Origin: Zoogloea oryzae
Lineage (GTDB): Bacteria; Pseudomonadota; Gammaproteobacteria; Burkholderiales; Rhodocyclaceae
DNA: 20,053 nucleotides
Direction: 5' to 3'
Assembly: GCF_030161255.1 (NCBI RefSeq)
Contig: NZ_BSPX01000078.1
Location: forward strand, 1 to 20,053
The stretch's first letter is position 1. The number at the start of each line of letters is the position of its first letter. The notes under the pieces were generated by a model that was given only the letters and a program-made list of their open reading frames with translations, searched no databases and was not told the origin of the DNA. The position numbers and the translations under genes were made by a program. Below, in pieces: positions 12,825-20,053 of the stretch.

Positions 12825-13559
12825 TCATTCCTCTTCCTGGGCGCTGTAGTTCTTGAGGCGCTTTTCCGCCGCCACGCCCAGCACCTTGAGCAGCCAGGGC
12901 GGGGGCGAATCGACCATCGCCTTCTGAAACTGCGAGACGATCTCCAGCGCCGGGCCGCCGTCGGCGATCTTGATGGGGTAGATGTCGGCGCGGATCACCT
13001 TGGCCGCCGCCGGGCCGCCAATCGACACCACGTAGCACACGTGGCAATCGCCGATGAGCTGGGCGCGCCACAGGTTCTTGTCCTCGGCGAGGTCGGCGTC
13101 CATCGTGTCGCGGATGTCCACCAGGCGGATCTCGTCGGGCGACACCTGATACACCAGAAAGCGCAGGCACGAACCGAAGTGGCCGGAGAGCGTGTCGCCC
13201 TTGTCCGAAGCCACCGCCACCCGCACCGAGCCGGGCATGTCGCCCTCGTCGTAGGGCTGGATCTTGGGCAGCGAGTCGTCGCCCTGGGTGTCGCCCCACA
13301 GGATGCGCACCGCCAGCTTCATGGCTTCAAGACCGATCCCGATGTCTTCGCCGTCCTCCTCGCCATCCGCGCTGGCGAAGCCGGTCTTGAGCATTGTCAC
13401 CGTCACCTGACGGAGCATCTCCTCGTCGATCTCGTCACCCAGCCGGCGCTGCAGCAGCTCGATCAGGCTCGACAAGGACGCGTTGGGCATGGCCCGGGCC
13501 GCCAGGGCGATGCGCAGGGCGGCTTCCCGGGTCACCGGGGGCTTGGTTCTGGTATCCAT
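12825..13559 (-). CDS. nafY: NafY-type nitrogenase accessory factor (FeMo-co carrier)
   Basis: A 244-residue, two-domain protein. Residues about 10-60 form a helical N-terminal domain of the NafY type (ALRIALAARAMPNASLSSLIELL). Residues about 110-230 are the NifX/NifB-C-like cofactor-binding domain (VRVAVASDKGDTLSGHFGSC, then GDCHVCYVVSIGGPAAAKVIRADIYPIK). The His in SGHFGSC (H127) matches the position linked to FeMo-cofactor binding in Azotobacter NafY. The two-domain build separates it from single-domain NifX and NifY. It should bind FeMo-co or apo-dinitrogenase during nitrogenase maturation. A sigma-54 promoter at 13618-13633 and a NifA site about 100 bp further upstream indicate nif control. 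Confidence 0.9.
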   Translation of the reverse strand: MDTRTKPPVTREAALRIALAARAMPNASLSSLIELLQRRLGDEIDEEMLRQVTVTMLKTGFASADGEEDGEDIGIGLEAMKLAVRILWGDTQGDDSLPKIQPYDEGDMPGSVRVAVASDKGDTLSGHFGSCLRFLVYQVSPDEIRLVDIRDTMDADLAEDKNLWRAQLIGDCHVCYVVSIGGPAAAKVIRADIYPIKIADGGPALEIVSQFQKAMVDSPPPWLLKVLGVAAEKRLKNYSAQEEE

Positions 13560-13617
13560 GGTTGGGTCTCTGCGAAGTGGGGGTTGTTGGGTGTTGTGGG
13601 TGTTTTCCCCTTCCCCA

Positions 13618-13633
13618 TGCAGAGATGGTGCCA
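13618..13633 (-). promoter_or_regulatory. nafY: Sigma-54 promoter of nafY
   Basis: On the minus strand TGGCACCATCTCTGCA matches TGGCAC-N5-TTGCA with one difference. The predicted start near 13607 gives a leader of about 48 bases before the nafY ATG. Confidence 0.8.
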
Positions 13634-13682
13634 GCCGCGCGCCAGCGCCCGCGCGTCGCTAACTGCTTGATTTCTCGCAGGC

Positions 13683-15371
13683 ATGGCCTTTGCTAAAAGA
13701 AGCTCAAACCCACCGGAAACGCCAATCGTGTCGGATATCCCACAAAACCCCGTCGCCCCCGACAACCCGCTCGCCGCCTACCACGCCCGCACCCGCCACC
13801 GTTTCGAGGCCTTCGCCGAAGGCCCCGGTCAGCTCGACTGGGACGCCCAGCCCGCCGCCTTCCGGCACTACGCCGGTGCGCCGGTAGCGCTGCTGCCCCT
13901 GGCCGCCGACCGCTTCGAGCGGCCCTTCGGCGATCTGGATGTGCCGCCGGCAACGCCCATCCCGGCGGACGCGACCAGCCTCGGTGCGCTACTGGAGCTG
14001 GCCTTCGGGCTCTCCGCCTGGAAGAGCTGGGGCCCCAACCGCTGGGCGCTGCGCTGCAATCCATCATCGGGCAACCTGCATCCGGTCGAAGCCTACGTGC
14101 TGGCCACCGGCGTGCCGGGCGTGGCCGACGGGCTGCATCACTACGATCCGGAGGCGCACGCGTTGGAGGGCCGCGCTCTCGTTGAGGCGGACGGCAGCCA
14201 CTGGCTGGCAGTGGGGCTCTCCAGCGTGATGTGGCGCGAAGCCTGGAAATACGGCGAGCGGGCCTTCCGCTACTGCCAGCTGGACGTAGGCCACGCGGTG
14301 GCGGCGCTGGCCTACGCCGCCGCGCTGCTGGGTTGGGAGGTGGCGCCGCTCACCCTGCCCTCGGGCACCCTCGCCGGACTGATGGGGCTGGATCGGGAGG
14401 AAGACTTCCCCACCGGGCGCTTCTCCTTCACCGAGGATGAGGAGCCCGAGATCCTGCTGGCGATTCGCGCGCCGGGCATCCACGCACCGCCCGCCGGGCC
14501 GGCGCTGCTGGACTGGATCGCCCCCGCCAGTTGGCACGGCAGCCCCAGCGCCATCGACCCGTCGCCGGGCTACCGCTGGCCGATCGTCGACAAGGCGGCC
14601 CGCTTCAGCCGCCGCCCTGCAGATGCGCTGCCTGCGCTGCACCCGGTGTTTCCGCGCCTGCCGGCGCTGCCGCCCCACGCCACCGCCAGCGGCGCCGCGC
14701 AGATCATCCGCCAGCGCCGCAGCGGCCAGCGCTTCGACCCACGGCACACGCTGCCCCGGGCGGATTTCTACCGCATGCTCGACGCCCTGCTGCCCCGGCC
14801 GCGGGCGCCCTTCACGGCCCAGGAGGCCGACCCGGCAATCCACCTGCTGCTCTTCGTGATGCGCGTGGAAGGCCTGCCGACCGGCCTCTACCTGCTGCCC
14901 CGCACGCCGGATGCGGCGATTCCCTGCGACATCGGCACGCCCCGCCCGGCGGCGGACTTCGCCCCGGACTGCCCGGCCCACCTGGGCCTTGTCCAGCTGG
15001 CGGCGCTGGGGCTGCAGGAAGTCCAGCGCCTCGCCCGATCCCTGTCGTGCCACCAGGACATCGCCTCCACCAGCGCCTTCTCGCTGGGCATGGTGGCGGA
15101 TTTCGCCCGCCTGGGCAGCGAGGGACACGCCTACCGCAGCCTGCTCCGCGAGGCCGGCATCGTCGGCCAGGTGCTGTACCTCGAAGCCGAAGCCGCCGGC
15201 GTGCGCGGCACCGGCATCGGCTGCTTCTTCGACGAGCCGGTGCATCAGGCCTTCGGCCTCGCCGGCACCCGCTGGCAGAGCGTCTATCACTTCACCGTGG
15301 GCACGCCGGTGACGGATGCGCGCATCGAGACCGGCCCACCTTATCCCCAACGCCAACAGGAAGATTCATGA
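13683..15371 (+). CDS. SagB-type (nitroreductase-fold) dehydrogenase
   Basis: A 562-residue protein with two tandem nitroreductase-like halves (about 70-265 and 335-555), the layout of SagB/ThcOx family dehydrogenases. Recognisable parts are SAWKSWGPNRWALRCNPSSGNLHPVEAYVL in the first half (shown here as separate motifs SAWKSWG and NPSSGNLHP) and IIRQRRSGQRFDP and HQDIASTSAFSLGM in the second. The family uses FMN; known members oxidise azolines in peptide natural products, but no YcaO cyclase or precursor is seen here. ATG 13683 has a poor ribosome-binding site; GTG 13728 is an alternative start. Its start lies over the nafY NifA site. The stop overlaps the ankyrin gene (ATGA). Its role beside nif genes is unknown. 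Confidence 0.88.
   Translation: MAFAKRSSNPPETPIVSDIPQNPVAPDNPLAAYHARTRHRFEAFAEGPGQLDWDAQPAAFRHYAGAPVALLPLAADRFERPFGDLDVPPATPIPADATSLGALLELAFGLSAWKSWGPNRWALRCNPSSGNLHPVEAYVLATGVPGVADGLHHYDPEAHALEGRALVEADGSHWLAVGLSSVMWREAWKYGERAFRYCQLDVGHAVAALAYAAALLGWEVAPLTLPSGTLAGLMGLDREEDFPTGRFSFTEDEEPEILLAIRAPGIHAPPAGPALLDWIAPASWHGSPSAIDPSPGYRWPIVDKAARFSRRPADALPALHPVFPRLPALPPHATASGAAQIIRQRRSGQRFDPRHTLPRADFYRMLDALLPRPRAPFTAQEADPAIHLLLFVMRVEGLPTGLYLLPRTPDAAIPCDIGTPRPAADFAPDCPAHLGLVQLAALGLQEVQRLARSLSCHQDIASTSAFSLGMVADFARLGSEGHAYRSLLREAGIVGQVLYLEAEAAGVRGTGIGCFFDEPVHQAFGLAGTRWQSVYHFTVGTPVTDARIETGPPYPQRQQEDS
13729..13744. promoter_or_regulatory. NifA upstream activator sequence for nafY
   Basis: TGTCGGATATCCCACA fits TGT-N10-ACA. 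Its centre is about 105 bp upstream of the -24 box of the nafY promoter, the classical distance for NifA enhancer sites. It lies inside the first codons of the divergent SagB-type gene (or at its start, if GTG 13728 is used). Confidence 0.72.
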
Positions 15372-15808
15372 CCCCAGCCCTTGCCGAATTCTTCGCCACC
15401 CACGGCTTCGACCCCGCCCAGCCTTCGGCCCTGCAGCCGGACCGGCGCTTCACGCCGCTGATGCGCGCCGCCAAGGAAGGCCGGCTCGACGTGGTGGATG
15501 AGCTCCTCACCTGGGGCGTGGATGTCTCCGTCGCCAACGCCGACGGCTGCAACGCGCTTTGGCTGGCCTGCTACAACGGCAGCCACGCGATCATCGACCG
15601 GCTGGTCCAGGCCGGCATCGACATCGACCGCCAGAACGACAGCGGCGCCACCTGCCTGATGTACGTGGCCTCCAACAGCAAGCCCGATCTGGTGAAGCTG
15701 TTGCTGGAACGCGGCGCCAACCCGCGGCTCGCCAACCACGACGACTTCAGGGCCGTGGATCTGGCCGCCTCGCTGCCCTGCCTGCGCCTGCTGCGGGCGG
15801 CGGCGTGA
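15368..15808 (+). CDS. Ankyrin-repeat protein
   Basis: A 146-residue soluble protein with about three ankyrin repeats between residues 28 and 135: FTPLMRAAKEGRLDVVDELL, then CNALWLACYNGSHAIIDRLV, then ATCLMYVASNSKPDLVKLLL followed by ERGANPRLANHDDFRAVDLA. Ankyrin repeats bind other proteins. The four-base overlap with the SagB-type gene suggests the two are translated together and that the ankyrin protein is a partner of the dehydrogenase. No signal peptide is present. It converges closely on the M20 gene, with only 19 bp between the stops. Confidence 0.9.
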   Translation: MTPALAEFFATHGFDPAQPSALQPDRRFTPLMRAAKEGRLDVVDELLTWGVDVSVANADGCNALWLACYNGSHAIIDRLVQAGIDIDRQNDSGATCLMYVASNSKPDLVKLLLERGANPRLANHDDFRAVDLAASLPCLRLLRAAA

Positions 15809-15827
15809 GACTCAACCTGAAACTGGC

Positions 15828-17153
15828 TCAGGGCGTGGCGAGGTAATCCAGCGCCAGCGCGCTCATCGCCCGGGCGCCCACGACCAGCGAGGCTTCGTCG
15901 ATCTCGAAGCGCGGCGAATGGTTGGGTGCGGCGGTCTTCGGGTCGCGCTTCGGGTCGGTGGAGCCCAGGAAGAAAAACACGCCCGGCACCTGCTTCTGGT
16001 ATTCCGAGAAGTCCTCGTACGCACCCAGCTTGGGCGCCAGCACCGCTTTGCCGCCGGTGACCTGCTGCATCGTCGGCAGCATGCGGTCGGTGAGGGCCGC
16101 GTCGTTCACCGTGGTGGAATAGCTGGGCTGCAGGAAAGTCAGTTCCGCCGTCGCACCGCTCGCCGCCGCGATGGATTCGGCGGTGGTGCGCATGCGCCGG
16201 CGGGCCTCGTCGCGCATCCCGTCGTCGAAGGCGCGCAGGGTGCCGAGCATCTCCACGCGGTCCGGCACGATGTTGTCGCGGTTGCCGCCGTGGATCGAAC
16301 CAATCGAGATCACCGCCGGCTCGCGGGCGATGTTGAGCTGGCGGCTGACGATGGTCTGCAGGCCCAGCACGATCTGCGCGCTACTGACCACCGGGTCGAT
16401 GCCGTTCCACGGAAAGCCGCCGTGGGTCTGGCGGCCATTCACCTTGATCGAGAACGAATCGCCCGACGCGAGGATCGCCCCGGAACGGTAGCCGATGGTG
16501 CCCACCGGCAGGAAGGGGATCATGTGGAGGCCGAAGATCGCATCCACCTTCGGCTTGTCCAGCACGCCGGCGTCGATCATCGCCCGGGCGCCGATGGCGG
16601 TGTGCTCGCCGTGGCCGGCCTCGGACGGGCCTTCCTCGGCGGGCTGGAAGACGAACTTCACGCTGCCGGCCAGCTGGTCACGCATCCCCACCAGCACCTC
16701 GGCGGTGGCCATCAGAATCGCGGTGTGGGCGTCGTGGCCGCAGGCGTGCATCACGTCCACCTCCTGGCCCATGTGGCGGCCCCTGGCTTTAGACGCGAAG
16801 GGCAGATCGACCAGCTCCTTCACCGGCAGCGCGTCCATGTCGGCGCGCAGGGCGACCACCTTGCCCGGCCGACCGCCCTTGAGCAGCCCGACGACACCGG
16901 TGCCGCCGACGCCGGTCGTCACCTCCAGCCCGAGCTTGCGCAGGTGCGCCGCCACCAGCGCGGCGGTGCGGGTCTCCTGGTTGGAGAGCTCCGGGTGGGC
17001 GTGGATGTCCCGGCGCCAGCCAATCAGGCGCGGCTCGACGGCGGCCACGCGGGCCTCCACGTCGGCCATACGGGCGGCGTCGAGGGCGTGAGCGGGGCTG
17101 TAGGCGGCAAGCAGCGCGCCTGCAAGCGCCAGGGCGCGGGTCGGGAAGTTCAT
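15828..17153 (-). CDS. Secreted M20D metallo-amidohydrolase
   Basis: ATG 17153 follows GGAG with a seven-base spacer; a longer frame upstream has no ribosome-binding site. The 441-residue protein begins with a signal peptide (MNFPTRALALAGALLAAYSPAHA, written here only to show the AHA-LD cleavage site at about 23). The peptidase M20D family (hippurate hydrolase, amino-acid amide hydrolases) is shown by RRDIHAHPELS, ALRADMDALPV, the metal ligands C138 and H140 in HACGHDAHT, the catalytic QPAEEG, and the late HSPRFEIDE. It probably removes acyl groups from amino acids or peptides in the periplasm. It diverges from a LysR regulator, which probably controls it. Confidence 0.93.
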   Translation of the reverse strand: MNFPTRALALAGALLAAYSPAHALDAARMADVEARVAAVEPRLIGWRRDIHAHPELSNQETRTAALVAAHLRKLGLEVTTGVGGTGVVGLLKGGRPGKVVALRADMDALPVKELVDLPFASKARGRHMGQEVDVMHACGHDAHTAILMATAEVLVGMRDQLAGSVKFVFQPAEEGPSEAGHGEHTAIGARAMIDAGVLDKPKVDAIFGLHMIPFLPVGTIGYRSGAILASGDSFSIKVNGRQTHGGFPWNGIDPVVSSAQIVLGLQTIVSRQLNIAREPAVISIGSIHGGNRDNIVPDRVEMLGTLRAFDDGMRDEARRRMRTTAESIAAASGATAELTFLQPSYSTTVNDAALTDRMLPTMQQVTGGKAVLAPKLGAYEDFSEYQKQVPGVFFFLGSTDPKRDPKTAAPNHSPRFEIDEASLVVGARAMSALALDYLATP

Positions 17154-17250
17154 CGGTAGTCTCCGTGGGGTCGGGCCGGTTGCCGTGGCATCCGGCCTCT
17201 TGTGGGGGTGGCGATACCCCATGGTAGAAACCGCGTTACGATGCGTCCAA

Positions 17251-17266
17251 TGCAAAATAATTTGCA
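17251..17266. promoter_or_regulatory. Inverted repeat, likely LysR-regulator operator
   Basis: TGCAAA-ATAA-TTTGCA is a perfect 6-bp-arm inverted repeat in the 135-bp gap between the divergent M20 and LysR genes, 23 bp before the LysR start. LysR-type regulators typically bind such AT-rich dyads between divergent genes. Confidence 0.55.
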
Positions 17267-17288
17267 ACTTGATGCCTGAAGGTAATCA

Positions 17289-18188
17289 ATGGATCTCCAT
17301 CACCTGCGCCACCTGATCGCCGTTGCCGAGCACCAATCCTTCCGCAAGGCCGCCGACGCCCTGTGCATCACCCAGCCGGCCCTGAGCCGCAGCCTCCAGG
17401 CGCTGGAGCAGGAGCTCGGCGTGCGCCTGATCGACCGCCAGGGCCGACGCAACGCCCCGACTGCCTACGGCGCGCTGGTGGTCGAGCGGGCCCGGCGCAT
17501 CGTGGCCGAGATGAAGGAGCTCACCCGCAGCGTCGAACTCCTCAAGCGCGCCGACCTGGGCAGCATCGCAGTCGGCTTCGGCCCCACGCCGGCGGCCATC
17601 CTGATGCAGCCCTTCCTCGCCCGGATGACCTGCGATCACCCCCGGCTGCAGGTGCGCATCGCCCGCGGCGCGGTGGATCTGCTGGTGCAGGCCCTGCGTA
17701 ACGAGGCCATCGACATCGCCATCGTCGACCAGCGCGCCCTCACGCCCGCCGACGATCTGACCATCGAGCCCGCCGGGCGCCTGCGGGGCGGCTTCCTGTG
17801 CCGCGTGGGCCATCCGCTGGACGGGCAGGCGCCGATCACCCTCGACGCCCTGCGCGCGTTTCCGGTCGCCTCCACGCCCCTCAGCGACGAGCTCGCCCGA
17901 CTGCTGGTGGACCAGCTTGGCCCCGACGCCCATCCGGCGCGCCTCGTCACCGTGGCGAGCGAGGACATCCACAGCCTGCTCGATCTGGTCGAAGCCACCG
18001 ACACCGTGTTCTTCGGCATCTTCGCCTGCGCCCGGGCGCGCATCGCCGCCGGCCGGGTGCGCGAGATCCGGATCCAGCCCCACGCCGAACGCCTCGGCCA
18101 CTACGCGCTCGTCACCCTCGCCGGCCGCACCGAAGCCCCGGCCCTGCGCCTGTTCCGCGATTTCGTGCGGCAGCACTTCATGGAATGA
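17289..18188 (+). CDS. LysR family transcriptional regulator
   Basis: A 299-residue protein with a good GAAGGT ribosome-binding site. Residues 1-60 are the winged HTH (DLHHLRHLIAVAEHQSF, then AADALCITQPALSRSLQALE and LGVRLIDR). Residues about 90-295 form the effector-binding domain (GSIAVGFGPTPAAILMQPFL, IDIAIVDQ). It faces the M20 amidohydrolase gene across a dyad, the classic layout for a LysR regulator and its target, so it probably senses an acylated amino acid or related compound. The ligand cannot be read from the sequence. Confidence 0.95.
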   Translation: MDLHHLRHLIAVAEHQSFRKAADALCITQPALSRSLQALEQELGVRLIDRQGRRNAPTAYGALVVERARRIVAEMKELTRSVELLKRADLGSIAVGFGPTPAAILMQPFLARMTCDHPRLQVRIARGAVDLLVQALRNEAIDIAIVDQRALTPADDLTIEPAGRLRGGFLCRVGHPLDGQAPITLDALRAFPVASTPLSDELARLLVDQLGPDAHPARLVTVASEDIHSLLDLVEATDTVFFGIFACARARIAAGRVREIRIQPHAERLGHYALVTLAGRTEAPALRLFRDFVRQHFME

Positions 18189-18299
18189 AGCGGGCGCCGC
18201 CCCACGCCAGATCGGGCCAAGGCTTGGGGCACAGCCGGCCTGTCGCTTAAACTACGGGGCCACAGCGGCCAGACGGCCCGAACTCCGCGTTTCCCCGAC

Positions 18300-18695
18300 A
18301 TGCAAGACAACCGCGCCCCGACGGCCCACGCCGTCACCTGCTACGGCATCAAGAACTGCGACACCATGAAGAAGGCCCTCGCCTGGCTCGACGAGCACGG
18401 CGTGAGCTACCACTTCCACGATTACAAGAAATCCGGCATCGACTCCGGCCGGCTCCACGCCTGGAGCAAGGCCATCGGCTGGAAGACCCTCATCAACACC
18501 CGCGGCACCACCTGGCGCAAGCTCACCCCCGAGCAGCAGGCAATCGACACCCAGAGCGCCGCCGTGCAGCTGATGCAGGCCAACCCCAGCCTGATCCGCC
18601 GCCCGGTGCTCGAAACCGCCGGCGGCCAGCTCCTGGTCGGCTTCGACCCCGCCCTCTACGCCAGCCTCGTCACCCCCGCCGGAGCCCCCGAATGA
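18300..18695 (+). CDS. ArsC/YffB-like (Spx-type) reductase
   Basis: A 131-residue protein of the ArsC/Spx superfamily, YffB branch. The active-site stretch is YGIKNCDTMKKALAWLDE with C20. It is followed by FHDYKKSGID, GWKTLINTRGTTWRKL and LIRRPVLE, all typical of YffB. It carries about ten extra N-terminal residues compared with most YffB proteins, so the true start could be slightly different; no clear Shine-Dalgarno precedes ATG 18300. Family members are thioredoxin-fold, possibly glutathione-dependent reductases of unknown substrate, with a single active-site cysteine. Its stop overlaps the start of the Hsp33 homologue (ATGA). Confidence 0.9.
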   Translation: MQDNRAPTAHAVTCYGIKNCDTMKKALAWLDEHGVSYHFHDYKKSGIDSGRLHAWSKAIGWKTLINTRGTTWRKLTPEQQAIDTQSAAVQLMQANPSLIRRPVLETAGGQLLVGFDPALYASLVTPAGAPE

Positions 18696-19567
18696 GCGAA
18701 CCCACCAGCTACGTCCAGCGCTTCCTCCTCGACGACCTCGACATCCGCGGCGCCATCGTCCTGCTCGACGACGTGTGGCAGGCCATGCAGATCAACCGCG
18801 ACTACCCCACCGCCGTGCGCGACCTGCTCGGCGAGATGAGCGCCATCGGCTGCGTGATCGGCGGCAACCTCAAGCAGCCCGGCCGGCTCACCATGCAGCT
18901 GCAGGGCCACGGCCCGGTCAATCTGCTGGTGGTGGACATCACCGAAGCCCTCAACCTGCGCGGGCACGCCAAGTCGTCCGACGAGGCCGCCAGCAAGGCC
19001 GGCGTCGGCGAGCTGATCGGCGACGGCCAGCTCCTGCTGTCCCTCGACATGCCCGAACTGCGCCACCCCTACCAGAGCTACGTGCCCATCGAAGGCGACA
19101 CCATCGCCGCGATCTTCGAGCACTACCTCACCCAGTCCGAACAGCAGCCCGCGGTGCTCCACACCGCCTGCTCCGGCAACCGCGCCGCGTGCCTCTTCCT
19201 GCAGAAGCTGCCCGACGCCGACAACAGAGACCCGGACGGCTGGGACCGCGTCACCCGCCTCGCCGCCACCCTGCGCCCGGACGAGCTGCTGGGCCTCGCG
19301 CCCGAGGAAATCCTCACCCGCCTGTTCCACCAGGAAACCGTGCGCCTGTTCGAAGCGCGCGAGGTCACCCACCACTGGCCGCTCGACTGGGAGAAGGTGC
19401 GCTCGATGCTGCGCTCCCTCGGCCGGGCCGAGCTCGACGCGGTGCTCGCCGACCACGGCGTGGTGCTGATCCACGACGACCTTTCCAACCACGAATACCG
19501 TCTCGACGCCGAAGATGTTGCCGCGCTGTTCGCCGAGGAGCCCGCCGAACCCCGCACCCTGCATTGA
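18692..19567 (+). CDS. hslO: Hsp33 family chaperone homologue without the redox-switch cysteines
   Basis: A 291-residue protein matching Hsp33 along its length: YVQRFLLDDLDIRGAIVLLD at the N-terminus, LLGEMSAIGCVIGGNLKQPG, GDGQLLLSLDM, and EILTRLFHQETVRLFEAREV. In Hsp33 the C-terminal domain binds zinc with four cysteines (CxC and CxxC). Here the aligned positions are W229 and L231 in place of CxC, and D262 and S265 in place of CxxC, while the flanking residues (LRSLGRAELDAVLADHG, NHEYRLDAEDVAALF) are conserved. So the fold is kept but the redox-controlled zinc switch is gone. It overlaps the YffB-like gene, so the two are co-translated. It may be a constitutive or differently triggered chaperone. 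Confidence 0.9.
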   Translation: MSEPTSYVQRFLLDDLDIRGAIVLLDDVWQAMQINRDYPTAVRDLLGEMSAIGCVIGGNLKQPGRLTMQLQGHGPVNLLVVDITEALNLRGHAKSSDEAASKAGVGELIGDGQLLLSLDMPELRHPYQSYVPIEGDTIAAIFEHYLTQSEQQPAVLHTACSGNRAACLFLQKLPDADNRDPDGWDRVTRLAATLRPDELLGLAPEEILTRLFHQETVRLFEAREVTHHWPLDWEKVRSMLRSLGRAELDAVLADHGVVLIHDDLSNHEYRLDAEDVAALFAEEPAEPRTLH

Positions 19568-19569
19568 TT

Positions 19570-19586
19570 CCGGGCCCGCGGCCCGG
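19570..19586 (+). terminator. GC hairpin after the Hsp33 gene
   Basis: CCGGGCC / GGCCCGG stem with a CGC loop, three bases after the stop. No T-tract follows, so termination strength is uncertain. Confidence 0.45.
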
Positions 19587-19591
19587 CGGAC

Positions 19592-19620
19592 TTGCCCTAA
19601 ACCTGTGTCAAAAGTAGACT
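19592..19620 (+). promoter_or_regulatory. minC: Possible sigma-70 promoter of minC
   Basis: TTGCCC and TAGACT with a 17-base spacer, each matching the consensus hexamer at four of six positions, 38 bp before the minC start. There is no other support. Confidence 0.35.
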
Positions 19621-19657
19621 TGGGCGGTTTTAGTCCGCGCATCCGCACCCAAAATCC

Positions 19658-20053
19658 ATGGCCGAAGCATCATCCCTGCAGGGCAAACTGATCGAGTTCA
19701 AAGGCGCCAGCCTGGCAGTGATGACCGCCTACGTCCGTGACACGGACCCGGTGCGCCTCGCCGACGCCCTGCACATGATGCTCGGCGGCATGCCCGACTT
19801 CTTCGCCGGCGAACCGGCGATCCTCGATCTGGGCCAGCTCGCCGCCGATCCCGACCGCATCGACTGGACCGGCCTTCTGAGCCTGCTGCGCCGCTACCAG
19901 CTCCAGCCGGTGGGCGTGCGCCACCTGCCCGAACACCTCTACGAAGGCGCCCGCCGCGCCGGCCTGGCGGTGCTCGGCAACGAAGGCTTCTCGGCCGAAC
20001 GCAAGGTCACCCCGCCGCCGCCGGCCCCCGTCGCGGCCCCCGCGCCCGCCGCC
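19658..20053 (+). CDS. minC: Septum site-determining protein MinC, N-terminal part (runs off window)
   Basis: The 132 codons visible cover the MinC N-terminal domain (about residues 5-110): LQGKLIEFKGASLAVMTAYV, PDFFAGEPAILDL and LLSLLRRYQLQPVGVR. A Pro/Ala linker (PPPPAPVAAPAPAA) then leads toward the C-terminal beta-helical domain, which lies outside the window. MinC with MinD blocks FtsZ ring formation away from mid-cell. minD and minE are expected just downstream. ATG 19658 has no strong Shine-Dalgarno. The identification is firm despite truncation by the window edge. Confidence 0.93.
   Translation, partial: MAEASSLQGKLIEFKGASLAVMTAYVRDTDPVRLADALHMMLGGMPDFFAGEPAILDLGQLAADPDRIDWTGLLSLLRRYQLQPVGVRHLPEHLYEGARRAGLAVLGNEGFSAERKVTPPPPAPVAAPAPAA

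Noticed and set aside
13683..13728. Moving the SagB-type start firmly to GTG 13728
   Set aside because: The alternative is reasonable because of the NifA site, but neither start has a clear ribosome-binding site, so the longer frame is kept with a note.

Overview
The window looks like a chromosomal segment of a high-GC, nitrogen-fixing betaproteobacterium, most likely of the Azoarcus/Thauera/Azospira type (Rhodocyclales). This placement is inferred from the mix of genes (tex, an Hsp33 homologue, minC, a NafY/NifF-type nif accessory cluster), strong GC codon bias in the core genes, and sigma-54/NifA-type promoter sites. No 16S or other taxonomic marker is present.

Layout. (1) 1-2851: a secreted Ala/Lys/Pro-rich protein (partial, minus) diverges from tex, which ends at a strong hairpin. 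(2) 2852-3808: no convincing gene. It holds a REP palindrome, twelve units of a strictly phased 21-bp repeat, a G-run tract able to form a quadruplex, and an attI-like stretch. (3) 3809-8653: an integron-type cassette array of seven cassettes, each closed by an attC site, all pointing the same way, with no integrase gene in view (a CALIN). Its base composition is clearly less GC-rich than the flanks. The cassettes encode a short unknown protein, a DUF2834 membrane protein, a HEPN-like protein, a small basic protein, a two-gene operon in which each gene has one in-frame amber codon, and two membrane-anchored unknown proteins. (4) 8709-9245: a YefM-YoeB toxin-antitoxin module with its operator, just outside the distal end of the array. 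(5) 9299-15808: a nif accessory cluster. The minus-strand genes are a NifF flavodoxin, a GlpE-like rhodanese, an unknown 122-aa protein and an AAA+ ATPase, the last three linked by ATGA overlaps. Next come a small SH3-like protein (plus), NafY (minus), and a SagB-type dehydrogenase plus an ankyrin protein (plus). Two sigma-54 promoters and two TGT-N10-ACA NifA sites lie in the two divergent intergenic regions. (6) 15828-18188: a secreted M20D amidohydrolase and a divergent LysR regulator. (7) 18300-20053: an ArsC/YffB-like reductase overlapping an Hsp33 homologue that has lost all four redox-switch cysteines, then the start of minC.

How it fits together. The nif segment supplies an electron donor (flavodoxin), a sulfur-handling protein (rhodanese), a FeMo-co carrier (NafY) and several uncharacterised partners, probably switched on by NifA with sigma-54. 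The cassette array is a separate mobile insertion. Its left and right junctions can be placed to the base, because the 7-bp R'' box of each cassette matches the cassette's own left end.

The points most worth a second look are the paired in-frame amber codons in cassette 5, the phased 21-bp array, the cysteine-less Hsp33, and the integrase-less cassette array itself.
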